NCBI GenBank assembly: GCA_964437365.1
Contig: CAYTGM010000001.1
Span: forward strand, 62,001 to 126,000
DNA: 64,000 bases
Origin: CAYTGM01 sp964437365
Lineage (GTDB): Bacteria > Sumerlaeota > Sumerlaeia > SLMS01
Direction of reading: 5' to 3'
The notes beneath the pieces are model-generated. The model saw only the letters and a list, made by a program, of their open reading frames with translations, was not told the origin of the DNA and did no database searches. This document shows positions 27,341 through 36,389 of this stretch, piece after piece (the stretch's first letter is position 1; each line of letters starts with the position of its first letter). Made by a program: the position numbers and the translations under genes.

Positions 27341-27430
27341 GTTCACCACTGAGACACGGAGGCACGGAGTGTGAGTTTAATACATGAGAAGCTGACGAGC
27401 AAGATCATAGGTTCCGCAATTTGAGGTTCA
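27341..27430 (+). pseudogene. 5' remnant of a GxxExxY cassette
   Basis: A left repeat (27341-27369) and the first about 20 codons of the gene, closest here to the intact copy (it keeps the AIEVHR region) but with a one-base insertion (CCGCAATTTGAGG) that breaks the frame. Similarity then stops. From 27431 to 27580 I see no recognisable feature. Confidence 0.75.
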
Positions 27431-27584
27431 TCGCTTTGTTGCCTCACCCAGAGATTGGTATTCACTCAGCTTAGAATCGGGAAGCGCATAGACACCTTTT
27501 CACAAATCCAAGAACTTGTGAAGGCTCCAAAGACTTGAAGGCAGGTAACGTTTCGCCAAATCAAAACTTGGGTAAGATAGCCCC

Positions 27585-28733
27585 TCACGACACCTTCGCC
27601 ACTGTCTCCAGGATCTGTTGCATTTCTTTTTCTGTCTGGTAGAGATGGGGCGATAGACGCAGGAAGCCTCGTCGGGCGGCTGCCCAGACTTTACCCTCTT
27701 TCCATAGCTGAGGCACGATCTCTTTAGCATCCACGCCTTCTTTGCGCGACGCGACGATAGAGGCTCTGGAAGCTTTGTCCTTTTGAGCAACTACATCCCA
27801 GCCGAGTTCTGACATACCGGCGATCAGCTGGTCGCAAAGCGAGAGGTTATGCTCCATGATGCGATCTATACCGATATCGAGCAAGAGCTTCAGGCTTTCT
27901 CCCATGGCGAGCGTGCCCGCAATGTTTGGCGCGCCCTCCTCAAAGCGGCGAGCTGTTACGTCGGGCTTTGCCTCCAGGTCGTCGAAGTTAATAAAGTCAC
28001 AACGACCCAGCCAGCCAATCAAATCTTCGTCGATCTTGTTGATGTGTTCTTCGCGGCAATAGAAGATGGCAGCACCCTCGGGGCCCAGTAGCCATTTGTG
28101 AGAGTCAGCTGCCAGAAAGTCGATGTTGCATTCGTCCACATCGAGAGGAAACGCACCGAGCGTCTGGATGGCGTCAGTACAATGGAGAGCTCCGTATTGA
28201 CGGCACAGCGCTCCCACTGCTTTCAGATCCTGACGAAATCCGGTAGAGAAGTTGGCGCTGGTTGAAGCAACCAGCTTGACGTTCCCTTCTCTCAGGATCG
28301 CTTCGAGGTCTTCGGGCTCATAGCGCAGATTATCTCGCTCTGGCCAGATTTTGACTTCGGCACCGTATTTACGCGCAACGTTGTTCCACGCAAGCCAGTT
28401 GGCGGGGAAGGTTCTTTCTTCTGCAACGACCACGTCGCCGGGCTTCCAGTCGAGACCTGCTGCCACCAGGTTTAGTCCCTGCGTGGTGCTCTTTAGAAAT
28501 GCGACTTCACTCTCTTTACAATTAAGTAGTCTGCCAACGTTGGTACGTGCAGCATTGGTGCGCTCGGTCCAATTATCATAAATGGCGCTGGCGTAGCCAG
28601 AGACTTCATCGGCGAAGAGCTTGAACATATCTGCCGCAGGTTTTGTGATCGGAGATGTTCCAGCATGATTAATATAGACAAGATTCTCCCGGATGGGGAA
28701 GTTTTTCAGGTCGATGTTAAGAGGGTGTGTCAT
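27585..28733 (-). CDS. Class V aminotransferase family protein (PLP-dependent)
   Basis: 382 residues with the fold-type I layout of cysteine desulfurase, isopenicillin N epimerase and kynureninase-like enzymes: N-terminal YINHAGTSP, TTQGLNLVAAGL at the PLP-phosphate site, CTDAIQTLGAFPLD with the PLP-binding Asp, and the Schiff-base lysine in DSHKWLLGPEG. The substrate is not evident; a cysteine desulfurase-type active-site cysteine loop is not obvious. ATG 28733. The last 26 codons are duplicated, decayed, at 25591-25673 on the far side of the GxxExxY island. Confidence 0.88.
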   Translation of the reverse strand: MTHPLNIDLKNFPIRENLVYINHAGTSPITKPAADMFKLFADEVSGYASAIYDNWTERTNAARTNVGRLLNCKESEVAFLKSTTQGLNLVAAGLDWKPGDVVVAEERTFPANWLAWNNVARKYGAEVKIWPERDNLRYEPEDLEAILREGNVKLVASTSANFSTGFRQDLKAVGALCRQYGALHCTDAIQTLGAFPLDVDECNIDFLAADSHKWLLGPEGAAIFYCREEHINKIDEDLIGWLGRCDFINFDDLEAKPDVTARRFEEGAPNIAGTLAMGESLKLLLDIGIDRIMEHNLSLCDQLIAGMSELGWDVVAQKDKASRASIVASRKEGVDAKEIVPQLWKEGKVWAAARRGFLRLSPHLYQTEKEMQQILETVAKVS

Positions 28734-28768
28734 AGGTACCTCGGTAGTGTATAGTTGAGTTTATAGAA

Positions 28769-29716
28769 TTATTTCTGTCGACTTTGTCTGAGAGCAAATG
28801 CTCGCCCCGGAGCATCAGCGCGAAAGGTTTCAATGTTTCCTTTATCCTGGAGAGTCACGTAGCACGTCATGCCATCAGGTCCGCCAAAGGCGATATTTGT
28901 GGGGCGTTCACCGTGAAGCTTAACTTCTCTCAATATTTCACCTTCTGGAGACATCTTGACAACTTTGCCTCCTGCATAGCGCGTGACCCAGACATTTCCG
29001 TTCACATCACAGCGCATCCCATCGAGACCGTGATCGGGGAATTCATGAATGAGCTTCTTGTTGCTAACGCTGCCATCGGCGGCGAGATCGTATCTCCAGA
29101 CTCGCTTTTGAACAGACTCATTGACGTAAAGGTACTTGTCGTCGGGGGAGACTTCAATGCCGTTCGTCGTTCCCATGTTCTCTTCGAGGAGAGTCACGGT
29201 GCCATCGGTGTCAACTCGCCAGATATTTCCTGTCTCGTCACCCCAATTAGGATCTGAGCAATATATACGGTCCCTTGAGTCGATGGCAACATCGTTGGGC
29301 TGGTTCATCTTTGGTTCATGAGCATAGACGCTCACCTCGGCGGTCTGAGGGTCGAGCTTCAGGACATTGTGGTTCTTCCAATCAGCGAGATACATCATCT
29401 CATTGCTGTCGAAGCGAATGCCGTTGGCGACACTGCCGTTGGGGAGCTCAACAAAGAGAGAGCACTCGCCGTCAGGTGTTACTTTGCCAATGGTGCCGAG
29501 TCGACCGAAGTTTACGAGGAAGATCGTTCCGTCGGGGGCCACAGCCGGACCTTCAATGCCTTCCGGGAAAAGCCCTTCTTCGGTAAAGATTTCCGTATCT
29601 GCTGTCATTTCACTCACTCGACTTTCCACTTCCTCTTTTTGAGGGAGCATTTCTTTGTGCGCACAGGAACTGGTTAACAGTACCGTTCCGATGATAAAAG
29701 CTGCGACGTGTTTCAT
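28769..29716 (-). CDS. SMP-30/gluconolactonase-like lipoprotein
   Basis: 315 residues: lipobox LLTSSC (Cys18), then a six-bladed beta-propeller of the SMP-30/gluconolactonase/LRE family. Motifs: EGPAVAPDGTIFLVNF, NGIRFDSNEMMYLADW, NDVAIDSRDRIYCSDPNWG, NGIEVSPDDKYLYVNES and DGMRCDVNGNVWVTRYAGG. The Glu, Asn and Asp metal ligands typical of lactonases appear conserved. It is likely an envelope-attached lactonase or a non-enzymatic propeller; substrate unknown. Downstream is the aminotransferase gene in the same orientation with a 35-base gap, so they may form an operon. Confidence 0.85.
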   Translation of the reverse strand: MKHVAAFIIGTVLLTSSCAHKEMLPQKEEVESRVSEMTADTEIFTEEGLFPEGIEGPAVAPDGTIFLVNFGRLGTIGKVTPDGECSLFVELPNGSVANGIRFDSNEMMYLADWKNHNVLKLDPQTAEVSVYAHEPKMNQPNDVAIDSRDRIYCSDPNWGDETGNIWRVDTDGTVTLLEENMGTTNGIEVSPDDKYLYVNESVQKRVWRYDLAADGSVSNKKLIHEFPDHGLDGMRCDVNGNVWVTRYAGGKVVKMSPEGEILREVKLHGERPTNIAFGGPDGMTCYVTLQDKGNIETFRADAPGRAFALRQSRQK

Positions 29717-29836
29717 ATTCTCTCCTGTCGAGGCATTTTGCCTCTTCAGCTCAATTGACCCCTCTCCAACACGTCTTTATAAAGAGGGCAACAGAATGCT
29801 GAGGGAATTCATTCCTTCAAGAAAATGGTTTCAATG

Positions 29837-30187
29837 ATGAGTGAGATTAGTTTCGATGACTTTATGAAAGTCGATATACGTGTGGGGAGAGTTAACTCAG
29901 CGGTTCCACTTGAAAAAGCAAGACGGCCAGCTTATCGGCTCAAGATAGATTTTGGTCCGGAGATTGGCATGAAGAACTCCAGTGCACAAATTACCGAGGC
30001 TTACACAGCGGAAGAACTTGAAGGGAAGCTAATTCTGGCGGTCGTCAACTTTCCTCCGAAACGCATTGCCGGGTTCAAGAGTGAAGTCTTGACGCTGGGT
30101 GTGTATTCAGGTGGGGGAGGGGGGCCGGTGATCCTCGTTTCCCCCGATGATTCTGAGCATCTCAAACCAGGCGATCGCTTAGGCTAA
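29837..30187 (+). CDS. csaA: CsaA-type tRNA-binding-domain protein
   Basis: About 116 residues, one tRNA-binding OB fold as in methionyl-tRNA synthetase C-termini. The family signature is clear: DFMKVDIRVGRV, SSAQIT and VVNFPPKRIAGFKSEVLTLG. Bacterial CsaA is described as an export-linked chaperone and as a tRNA/nucleic-acid-binding protein, so function is not settled. It contains the glycine run GGGGG before PVILVS. ATG 29834 or 29837 are equally possible starts. It converges with the LOG-family gene (4-base gap). Confidence 0.92.
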   Translation: MSEISFDDFMKVDIRVGRVNSAVPLEKARRPAYRLKIDFGPEIGMKNSSAQITEAYTAEELEGKLILAVVNFPPKRIAGFKSEVLTLGVYSGGGGGPVILVSPDDSEHLKPGDRLG

Positions 30188-30191
30188 AGGA

Positions 30192-30737
30192 TCACTTGCT
30201 GACTGAGTCTTTGAGTTTTTGATAAAGCACCGACCACTCATCTTCAATAATCAGGTTGTGTATAGCACTCTCTCTGACAAACCCCGCTTTGATACAATGT
30301 TGAAGGTGTTCAAGAAGAGCGTCAAAATGGCCATGGTAATCCAGCAGCCCGATAGGATTTTGAACCACACCAATCTGTTTCATGGTCCAGGTTTCAAAGA
30401 GTTCATCAAGGGTGCCCAGCCCTCCAGGAAGAGTCAGGAATGCATCAGATAATGTCATCAGCATCATTTTTCGTTCACTGAGGTTCTTCGTATAGATCAA
30501 TTCTGTTAAATTGGGATGATCAATTTCTCGCGATTTCAGGTCTTCGCTCATCACGCCGATGACTTTACCCCCTGCCTCGAGACAACCATCAGCGACCAGC
30601 TTCATCAGACCCACGTTTGCTCCGCCATAGACCAGTGTGTCCTGATTCTTGCCGATATCTCTTCCAATGTTTTTGGCGAGACCATTGAGCTCTTCGTCCT
30701 CGGCAAATGATGAACCGCAATAGACACAGATCTTCAT
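30192..30737 (-). CDS. LOG-family (TIGR00730) protein
   Basis: 181 residues from ATG 30737, which overlaps the stop of the response regulator gene (ATGA 30734-30737). The Rossmann fold carries YCGSSF, YGGANVGLM and the diagnostic PGGLGTLDELFETWT. Related enzymes release free base from cytokinin or nucleoside 5'-monophosphates (cytokinin riboside 5'-monophosphate phosphoribohydrolase, YvdD). In bacteria without cytokinin use the role is probably nucleotide salvage or damage handling. Co-transcription with the NtrC-like gene gives no obvious link. Confidence 0.9.
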   Translation of the reverse strand: MKICVYCGSSFAEDEELNGLAKNIGRDIGKNQDTLVYGGANVGLMKLVADGCLEAGGKVIGVMSEDLKSREIDHPNLTELIYTKNLSERKMMLMTLSDAFLTLPGGLGTLDELFETWTMKQIGVVQNPIGLLDYHGHFDALLEHLQHCIKAGFVRESAIHNLIIEDEWSVLYQKLKDSVSK

Positions 30738-32134
30738 CGTGACTTGTTTTTCCGCCAGGATGTATGCTTCAGATTCCATTTCTTCACGCGGTTGTTCATG
30801 CGATCGACGGAGATATTCAGGAGCTTTGCCGCATCTGTTTGGCTCCAGTCAGTTCTCTTCAGCGCTTCGATAACTAATTGTTTTTCGACCTCGTCCATGT
30901 CGAGGCCTTCTCTCGGAATCTGAACGACCTGATCGACGCCTGTTTTGATACTGAGGCCGCAGTTGGCGATGTCCTCTTTGGTGATCGTGTCAGAGCCACG
31001 GGCTCGAATGACAAGCCGTTCACAGATATTTCTCAGTTCACGGATGTTCCCCGGCCAGTCATAAGACTGAAGTTCTTGAAGAGCACCTGCCTCGATGAAG
31101 GGGACGGGACGACCGTACTTTTCTGCAAACCTGCGAAGAAAATACTGGGTTAAGGGATGTATATCTTCATGTCTGTCACGAAGAGGAGCGAGTTGGATAG
31201 GGAACACGTTCAACCGGTAATATAGATCAGACCGGAAGGCGCCTTCTTCGACACGTTGTTTCAGCTCGCGGTTGGTTGCGACGACCACACGCACGTTAAC
31301 TTGTAATTCTTTTGTACCACCGAGCCGGGTGAAAGTCATGGTCTCCAGGACGCGTAATAGCTTGGCCTGGACAGCTTGCGAGACCTCACCAATCTCATCC
31401 AGGAAAAGAGTCCCATTATCAGCGAGCTCCAGCTTGCCCTTTTTGAGGGATTGGGCGTCAGTGAAGGCGCCCTTCTCATGGCCGAAGAGCTCACTTTGGA
31501 AAGTTGTATCATCGGGAAGAAGCGCTGCGTTGATGTCTATAAAGGGTCCGGTTCGTCCACTGCTGCGGTGAATGGCACGAGCTACCAATTCCTTTCCGAC
31601 TCCGGTTTCACCAAGAAGAAGAACGGTGGCGTCGGTCGGTGCTACCTCAGCGATGTCCGACTTGATCTGTTCCATGAGGCTGGAGTTCCCCACCATCTCG
31701 CTGAACTCGTCGGTTTTCGCGATGGTTTCTTTGAGACGAACATTTTCTTCTGCGAGCTCCTTCTGCTGCAAGGCACGACGCAGGCGCATGACAATCTCGC
31801 CACGCCCCGATTCTTTCGTCAGGTAATCCGAGGCACCACGTCGCATCGCGTCCACCGCGGTCTCAACATTGGCGATGGATGTGAGCATGATAATGGGCAG
31901 ACTTTCCTCGATATCGGGCTCTTTGCCTTCGCGCACACGACTGAGCAATTCGAGGCCATTCAACCCGGGCATCTTGATATCACACAGGACACCGTCATAT
32001 TTGTTTTCGGCGAGTTTGCGAAGACCTTCGTCGCCCCCTTCCGCAAGTTCAGCCTCGAACCCATCAAGGTCCAGGTTCTTTGCGAGGCGCTTTCCGAACG
32101 ATGGGTCGTCTTCGATGACAAGTATTCTGGGCAT
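30734..32134 (-). CDS. NtrC-family sigma-54-dependent response regulator
   Basis: 466 residues in canonical order. Receiver (about 4-120): acidic pocket EDD, phospho-acceptor Asp52 in CDIKMPG, LTS and LTKES with the conserved lysine. AAA+ ATPase: Walker A GETGVGKE (175-182), Walker B GTLFLDEIGE, R-finger region FRSDLYYRLN. C-terminal Fis-type helix-turn-helix (WSQTDAAKLLNISVDRMNNR). The sigma-54-contacting loop reads GAFTDA (222-227) rather than GAFTGA. No sensor kinase gene lies beside it. Presumably it activates sigma-54 promoters. Confidence 0.93.
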   Translation of the reverse strand: MPRILVIEDDPSFGKRLAKNLDLDGFEAELAEGGDEGLRKLAENKYDGVLCDIKMPGLNGLELLSRVREGKEPDIEESLPIIMLTSIANVETAVDAMRRGASDYLTKESGRGEIVMRLRRALQQKELAEENVRLKETIAKTDEFSEMVGNSSLMEQIKSDIAEVAPTDATVLLLGETGVGKELVARAIHRSSGRTGPFIDINAALLPDDTTFQSELFGHEKGAFTDAQSLKKGKLELADNGTLFLDEIGEVSQAVQAKLLRVLETMTFTRLGGTKELQVNVRVVVATNRELKQRVEEGAFRSDLYYRLNVFPIQLAPLRDRHEDIHPLTQYFLRRFAEKYGRPVPFIEAGALQELQSYDWPGNIRELRNICERLVIRARGSDTITKEDIANCGLSIKTGVDQVVQIPREGLDMDEVEKQLVIEALKRTDWSQTDAAKLLNISVDRMNNRVKKWNLKHTSWRKNKSR

Positions 32135-32311
32135 GAACGATGGCTTTTCCCGGTAGCATGATAAGGTAAGGTAATTCTAGGTGGGTAAGTCCTTTGGACG
32201 CTAGTGTATCTTTCAAGACCGACGAACCGGGCTCTTCGTTTGCTCTGGGTTGTGAAAGGCAATAGAACCGCGTGAATCAATGCGCCTCTTTCACACATGG
32301 AGATGATTTAG

Positions 32312-33595
32312 ATGACCCCAGGAACAGCCTTGCGCACCCTGAAGACCAGCACCCTTGCAGCAGCTCTCATTCTCACACCTTTGATCTTGAGCTCCTGCGA
32401 TGAGCAAAAAGTGCTCTACGTGACAGAAGCGGAAGAAGAGATCCCTCCCGTTCCTAAATCTCCCCTCGAGGCCATGCCACAGGGTCATCCCACTATGGAA
32501 GATGTACCGACCGATGGTCTCGTTCCCCCTCCGACGCCGGTGGATTTCACCCGCGACAGCATCGATATTGAAATGGTGACGCGAGAATTTGCGGGGATCA
32601 ATGTTCAGCTTCCCAGGAGCTGGGAAAGCACGCCACCTTCCTCCTCCATGCGCCTGGCAGAGTTCCGCATCCCCTCCAGCAAGGGTGGTGAGGATGCTAA
32701 TCTTGTGTTGTTTGCGTTTGGACCGGGTCAGGGTGGAAACATGATTCAGAATGTCCAGCGCTGGGCTGGCCAATTTACTCCATCACAAGGGAGAAACACC
32801 CCGGTGATCGATTTCACCATGGACCCGAACGTGAAAGCACTACGAGTTTCCCGGATCATGCTGGAGGGACGGTATGCACCGAGCGCCATGGGTCCCGGGG
32901 CTCCAACGCCCGAACCGAGGGATGACTGGATGCTGGATGGATTGATTATCGAGGAAGGTCCGGAGGGAACGCTCTTTCTCCGTCTTACAGGCCCTCACGG
33001 ACTCATACACGAGCAGGAAGAGATTATCGAGTATATTGCCAGCACACTCTCTCCGAAAGGTGCAGATTCTCGTGATGTAACGGTGCCGCTTCCCTCGGCA
33101 GATGATGAGGAACCTCAACTGGCACTCGTGCGCGCGCCGGGTGTTTCATTTGCTATTCCTGCTGACTGGAAACGTGAAGAGTCTGCTTCCCAAATGCGCG
33201 CTTTTCAATTTGCTTTCGGTAACGATGGGGAGTTCGTCGTTTTCTATTTCGGTGAGAGCGGAGGCGGTTCGGTTGAAGACAATTTTGATCGCTGGGCAGG
33301 ACAAATCAAGAAACCCGATGGAAGTAACCCCATGGATTCAGCCATCGTGGAAGAGACAGATATTAATGGTCTGAAGGTTTCATCGATTTATCTGGAGGGA
33401 ACCTATGCTCCATCGGCAATGGGTCCGATGGCCCCTGCTCCTGATCCCGAAGATGGCTACGCCCTGATGGGGATGATTATCGAAGGAGGCTCAAAGGGAA
33501 CTCTTTATTGTCGTTTGACCGGACCGATCGATGAGGTTAAATCCCAGCGAGAGAGTCTAGGAACTATTTTAGGTACACTCGAAGCGACGGACTGA
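32312..33595 (+). CDS. Lipoprotein with two homologous domains of unknown function
   Basis: 427 residues. Signal and lipobox LILSSC (Cys29), followed by a Pro-rich linker. Two homologous halves follow: FAGINVQLPRSWESTP to IASTL, and GVSFAIPADWKREES to GTILGTL. Both keep the motif YAPSAMGP(G/M)AP, NxxRWAGQ and GTLxxRLTGP, so an internal duplication is clear. The family is unknown to me. GGAG lies about 9 bases before ATG 32312. It is divergent from the NtrC-family gene. Confidence 0.8.
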   Translation: MTPGTALRTLKTSTLAAALILTPLILSSCDEQKVLYVTEAEEEIPPVPKSPLEAMPQGHPTMEDVPTDGLVPPPTPVDFTRDSIDIEMVTREFAGINVQLPRSWESTPPSSSMRLAEFRIPSSKGGEDANLVLFAFGPGQGGNMIQNVQRWAGQFTPSQGRNTPVIDFTMDPNVKALRVSRIMLEGRYAPSAMGPGAPTPEPRDDWMLDGLIIEEGPEGTLFLRLTGPHGLIHEQEEIIEYIASTLSPKGADSRDVTVPLPSADDEEPQLALVRAPGVSFAIPADWKREESASQMRAFQFAFGNDGEFVVFYFGESGGGSVEDNFDRWAGQIKKPDGSNPMDSAIVEETDINGLKVSSIYLEGTYAPSAMGPMAPAPDPEDGYALMGMIIEGGSKGTLYCRLTGPIDEVKSQRESLGTILGTLEATD

Positions 33596-33690
33596 TTGCA
33601 TTCCCGCAGGTATTACTGCTAGACTGACTTTCTGAATTCAGGCTTAATGCCTTCATCATTCATCCAGGTCTTATCAAGAGAGAACGATCT

Positions 33691-34875
33691 ATGCCAGATT
33701 ATCAATCCCCTTACGACCATCAGTTCGAAAAGTTGGCAATGATGAAAGAGGGGCGCGATAGAGACGAGCTGTTCGGCGAGCTACTCAGAGAAGCAGAAGA
33801 TGTATTACAACCACTGATGAATTTTCTGAAACGCGCCGAGGAGACCGAGGAGCTTTGTGTGCTGGTGGATCTCCTTGGAAAGATTAGTGAAAAAGAAGCT
33901 ATTCCTCTTCTCATTGACTTCTTAAACAGCGAGGTCTCGGAGATTCGCCGATCATCGGCCCTTGCGCTTGGATGGTGCCAGGCTGTTCAGGCTCTGGAGC
34001 GACTGGACGAAGTCGAGGAGTTTGATCACGATGAAAAGGTTCAATACGAGGCTCGACAGGCCATTGAAGAAATCCTTCGAACCTTTCCAAGACAGCGAGA
34101 GACGCTGAAGTATCACAAAGCTCTGGATTCTGACATGGACCCTGAGATTGCTGGAGAACACGACACAGTTCCCACTGATAAACCTGATCCAGAACAAAAG
34201 ATTAAATTGATGGCGGCGCTCCCAAGACTTCTCGCCGTGCGCTATGATGTTCTTCCCCTTCACTTTTCGCATGGAGACAAGCTTCACGTTGCTGTACGGG
34301 CTGATGCGGATAGAAATCTGATTTCCAGGCTCTCAGACCTAACCGGTAAGCATATAGAGCTCCATAGCTGGACTCCATCAGATATACAGATAGGAATCGA
34401 TGAGTTCTATACACTGGGCGATGACGACTTTTGTACATTCAATGATCAGCTTACCCAGTTTGCCCAGGATGAAGTGAGAGAGATTCTTCTTTCCACAGTT
34501 CGCGATGACGAGCCCGCGTGTCCTCTCGATGAGGCCAATGATGCTGTCGAGGCTATACAATCGCTCTTCACCGCCTGTTGCTCGATGAAAATATCTGAGC
34601 TGACCATCAAGTACAAAGCAACTGCCATGAGCATTGCCGCCGAACGAAATGGAGAGGAGCGCCTCGAAATCTCTCCTCCCGAGAAAAAGCTTCATCAGAG
34701 ATTTGTTGATGGATTGAGATCCCTTGCTGGTATTTCACACACAGATGGACCTGTCTCTGAACAGAGCGGCGAAATCCGTCTGGCATTTTGTAACCCTCCC
34801 GTTCTTGCTGCCATCCACTCGCATCGTGATATGAATTCTGAGACACTGAAAGTTGAATTTTCCAGAGAGAAATAG
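33691..34875 (+). CDS. HEAT-repeat protein with a T2SS-E N-terminal-like (MshEN) domain, no ATPase
   Basis: 394 residues. The first about 130 form HEAT-type helical repeats (AIPLLIDFLNSEVSEIRRSSALALG). Residues about 175-240 match the N-terminal domain of GspE/PilB ATPases (LLAVRYDVLPLHFSHGDKL, then LTGKHIELHSW), known in MshE to bind c-di-GMP. A C-terminal part recalls a GspE second domain, but no Walker motifs are present. It could be a signal-binding adaptor for pilus or secretion motors; this is inference. It sits beside tRNA-Lys with no other pilus gene. Confidence 0.7.
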   Translation: MPDYQSPYDHQFEKLAMMKEGRDRDELFGELLREAEDVLQPLMNFLKRAEETEELCVLVDLLGKISEKEAIPLLIDFLNSEVSEIRRSSALALGWCQAVQALERLDEVEEFDHDEKVQYEARQAIEEILRTFPRQRETLKYHKALDSDMDPEIAGEHDTVPTDKPDPEQKIKLMAALPRLLAVRYDVLPLHFSHGDKLHVAVRADADRNLISRLSDLTGKHIELHSWTPSDIQIGIDEFYTLGDDDFCTFNDQLTQFAQDEVREILLSTVRDDEPACPLDEANDAVEAIQSLFTACCSMKISELTIKYKATAMSIAAERNGEERLEISPPEKKLHQRFVDGLRSLAGISHTDGPVSEQSGEIRLAFCNPPVLAAIHSHRDMNSETLKVEFSREK

Positions 34876-35069
34876 TTTCTGGGCTGTGACAGAAGCCGGG
34901 GCGGAAATCGAAGTTTCGTAAAGGGTCTTAGTAGCCCGATTTCAGGGACTTTGAACCCAACGACGCATCTTTTTCCAAGTGGGAGTATTTTCGTGCTTGA
35001 CCCAGCGGGGGTGAGGCTCTTTTTCTCTTCGCCCGCGCAACGGGTTCTTCAAGAATTTGTGCGCGCCGT

Positions 35070-35145
35070 GCGGGGTTAGCTCAGTCGGTAGAGCAGCGGC
35101 CTTTTAAGCCGTTGGTCCTGGGTTCGAGTCCCAGACCCCGTACCA
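35070..35145 (+). tRNA. tRNA-Lys (TTT anticodon)
   Basis: Cloverleaf folds fully: acceptor GCGGGGT with ACCCCGT (terminal G.U), TA at positions 8-9, D arm GCTC, anticodon loop CTTTTAA with anticodon TTT in a GCGGC/GCCGT stem (one G.U pair), T loop GGTTCGAGTC, and an encoded CCA at 35143-35145. It ends 6 bases before the stop of the convergent gene. Confidence 0.96.
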
Positions 35146-35151
35146 CTTCTC

Positions 35152-36114
35152 TCAACTCACTTTTTCAATTCTTGCCAGCAGGCCTCTTCCCTTCAGGCCG
35201 AGCTTGCCTTCGTTCTGAAGCCAGCGAAGAAGACTCGCTGCCTCCTCCTGATAACCGCTTTGTAACGCGATGGTTTGCAGCAGTGATAATCCCTCAACAT
35301 TGTCTTCGTCCATCTCAAGCAAAATGGCCAGATCTGAAATCGCCAGGGCCGTTTCTCCCATAATATAACGGGCACGAGCTGCCAGAAGAAATATCTGCGG
35401 GTCATTGATTCTATCCAACCCGTAATGATATAGATAGTTATCGTAGTGAGTTAAAACCAGCTGAGGCTTGCTGTGCTCCATCGAAAACTCCATCGCCAGT
35501 CGATAGAAAATTCTAGGAGTTAGCTCTGGCCGGTCGTGTATACGGTAATACTGATAGAAGTTGTTGCTGGCGATTGCTGCAAATTGCTTTGAGGTTTCAC
35601 CTTCCCCCATCTGGCGAAAGCTTTCGCTTAGAATTCCTGCCGTTTGTGCCTTTCTCAGAACAGATAAAGGAGCTTTGTAATACGAGTCTTCGGATTCCGC
35701 CAGGAGATCCAGCGCTAACTTGAGGTTCTCATAGTTGATGGCCCGGTAACCCTGCTTGTTGAGCTTGGGGCTCTCCTCTCTCAGAAAAGCGTTAGCGAGC
35801 CGGAACTGGGCAACGGGATGTTCCGGGGCGAGTTTTTCCGCTCGGCGAAGATTCTCAATACCTCTCACTTTGCTGACGGTATTCTGCGATAAGGCGAGGC
35901 CTGTTTGAGAGAGATAGTCTGATTCCAGATAATCCCTCATGATAACTCCACCCTGGTACAGACCATAGCCCAGAACCAGTACGAGGACGAGTCGCGCATA
36001 GAACCAGGGAGTAGAGAAAAGAGAGGGGTCCTTTTTCGGCGAACCGGTCTCTTTTTTTCGATCCTTTATCTGATCCTGAAGAGAGGCTTTCTTCTTTGTT
36101 TTATTTTTTGCCAT
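35152..36114 (-). CDS. Membrane protein with TPR-like soluble part
   Basis: 320 residues. A Lys-rich N-terminal tail (about 1-35) lies on the inside, then one transmembrane helix (FYARLVLVLVLGYGLYQGGV), then helical pairs with TPR character (IENLRRAEKLAPEHPVAQFRL and the last repeat ending in IALQSGYQEEAASLL). Likely an inner-membrane-anchored periplasmic scaffold. Family not recognised. It faces the tRNA and the HEAT/MshEN gene. Confidence 0.75.
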   Translation of the reverse strand: MAKNKTKKKASLQDQIKDRKKETGSPKKDPSLFSTPWFYARLVLVLVLGYGLYQGGVIMRDYLESDYLSQTGLALSQNTVSKVRGIENLRRAEKLAPEHPVAQFRLANAFLREESPKLNKQGYRAINYENLKLALDLLAESEDSYYKAPLSVLRKAQTAGILSESFRQMGEGETSKQFAAIASNNFYQYYRIHDRPELTPRIFYRLAMEFSMEHSKPQLVLTHYDNYLYHYGLDRINDPQIFLLAARARYIMGETALAISDLAILLEMDEDNVEGLSLLQTIALQSGYQEEAASLLRWLQNEGKLGLKGRGLLARIEKVS

Positions 36115-36389
36115 AACTGTTCTGTGTGGGTCTTAAGGTGGGTGACTGGCTCCGTAGAGGGTAAGGTAGAGTGGCTATTTTGTGTTCCTGATTCAAGGGA
36201 CATTTGCCTGAAGTTCCTTCTGGAATAATTTCCTTCAGATTCGTTGTTTTTTACTTGATGTTGTTGGGCCCTCCTCGTCATTTGATGGATGGAATCTTTA
36301 CTTGGGCTCTCTAAACTTGAGGGAAAGATTTCTAAGAGGTTCCCTCTCTTCCCGCTGGGGTCTAGTTTGTGAAAAAAGGAGTATTATCG

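Noticed and set aside
31376..32161. 261-codon plus-strand frame
   Set aside because: It lies entirely antisense to the NtrC-family regulator, whose motifs are intact; no independent support.
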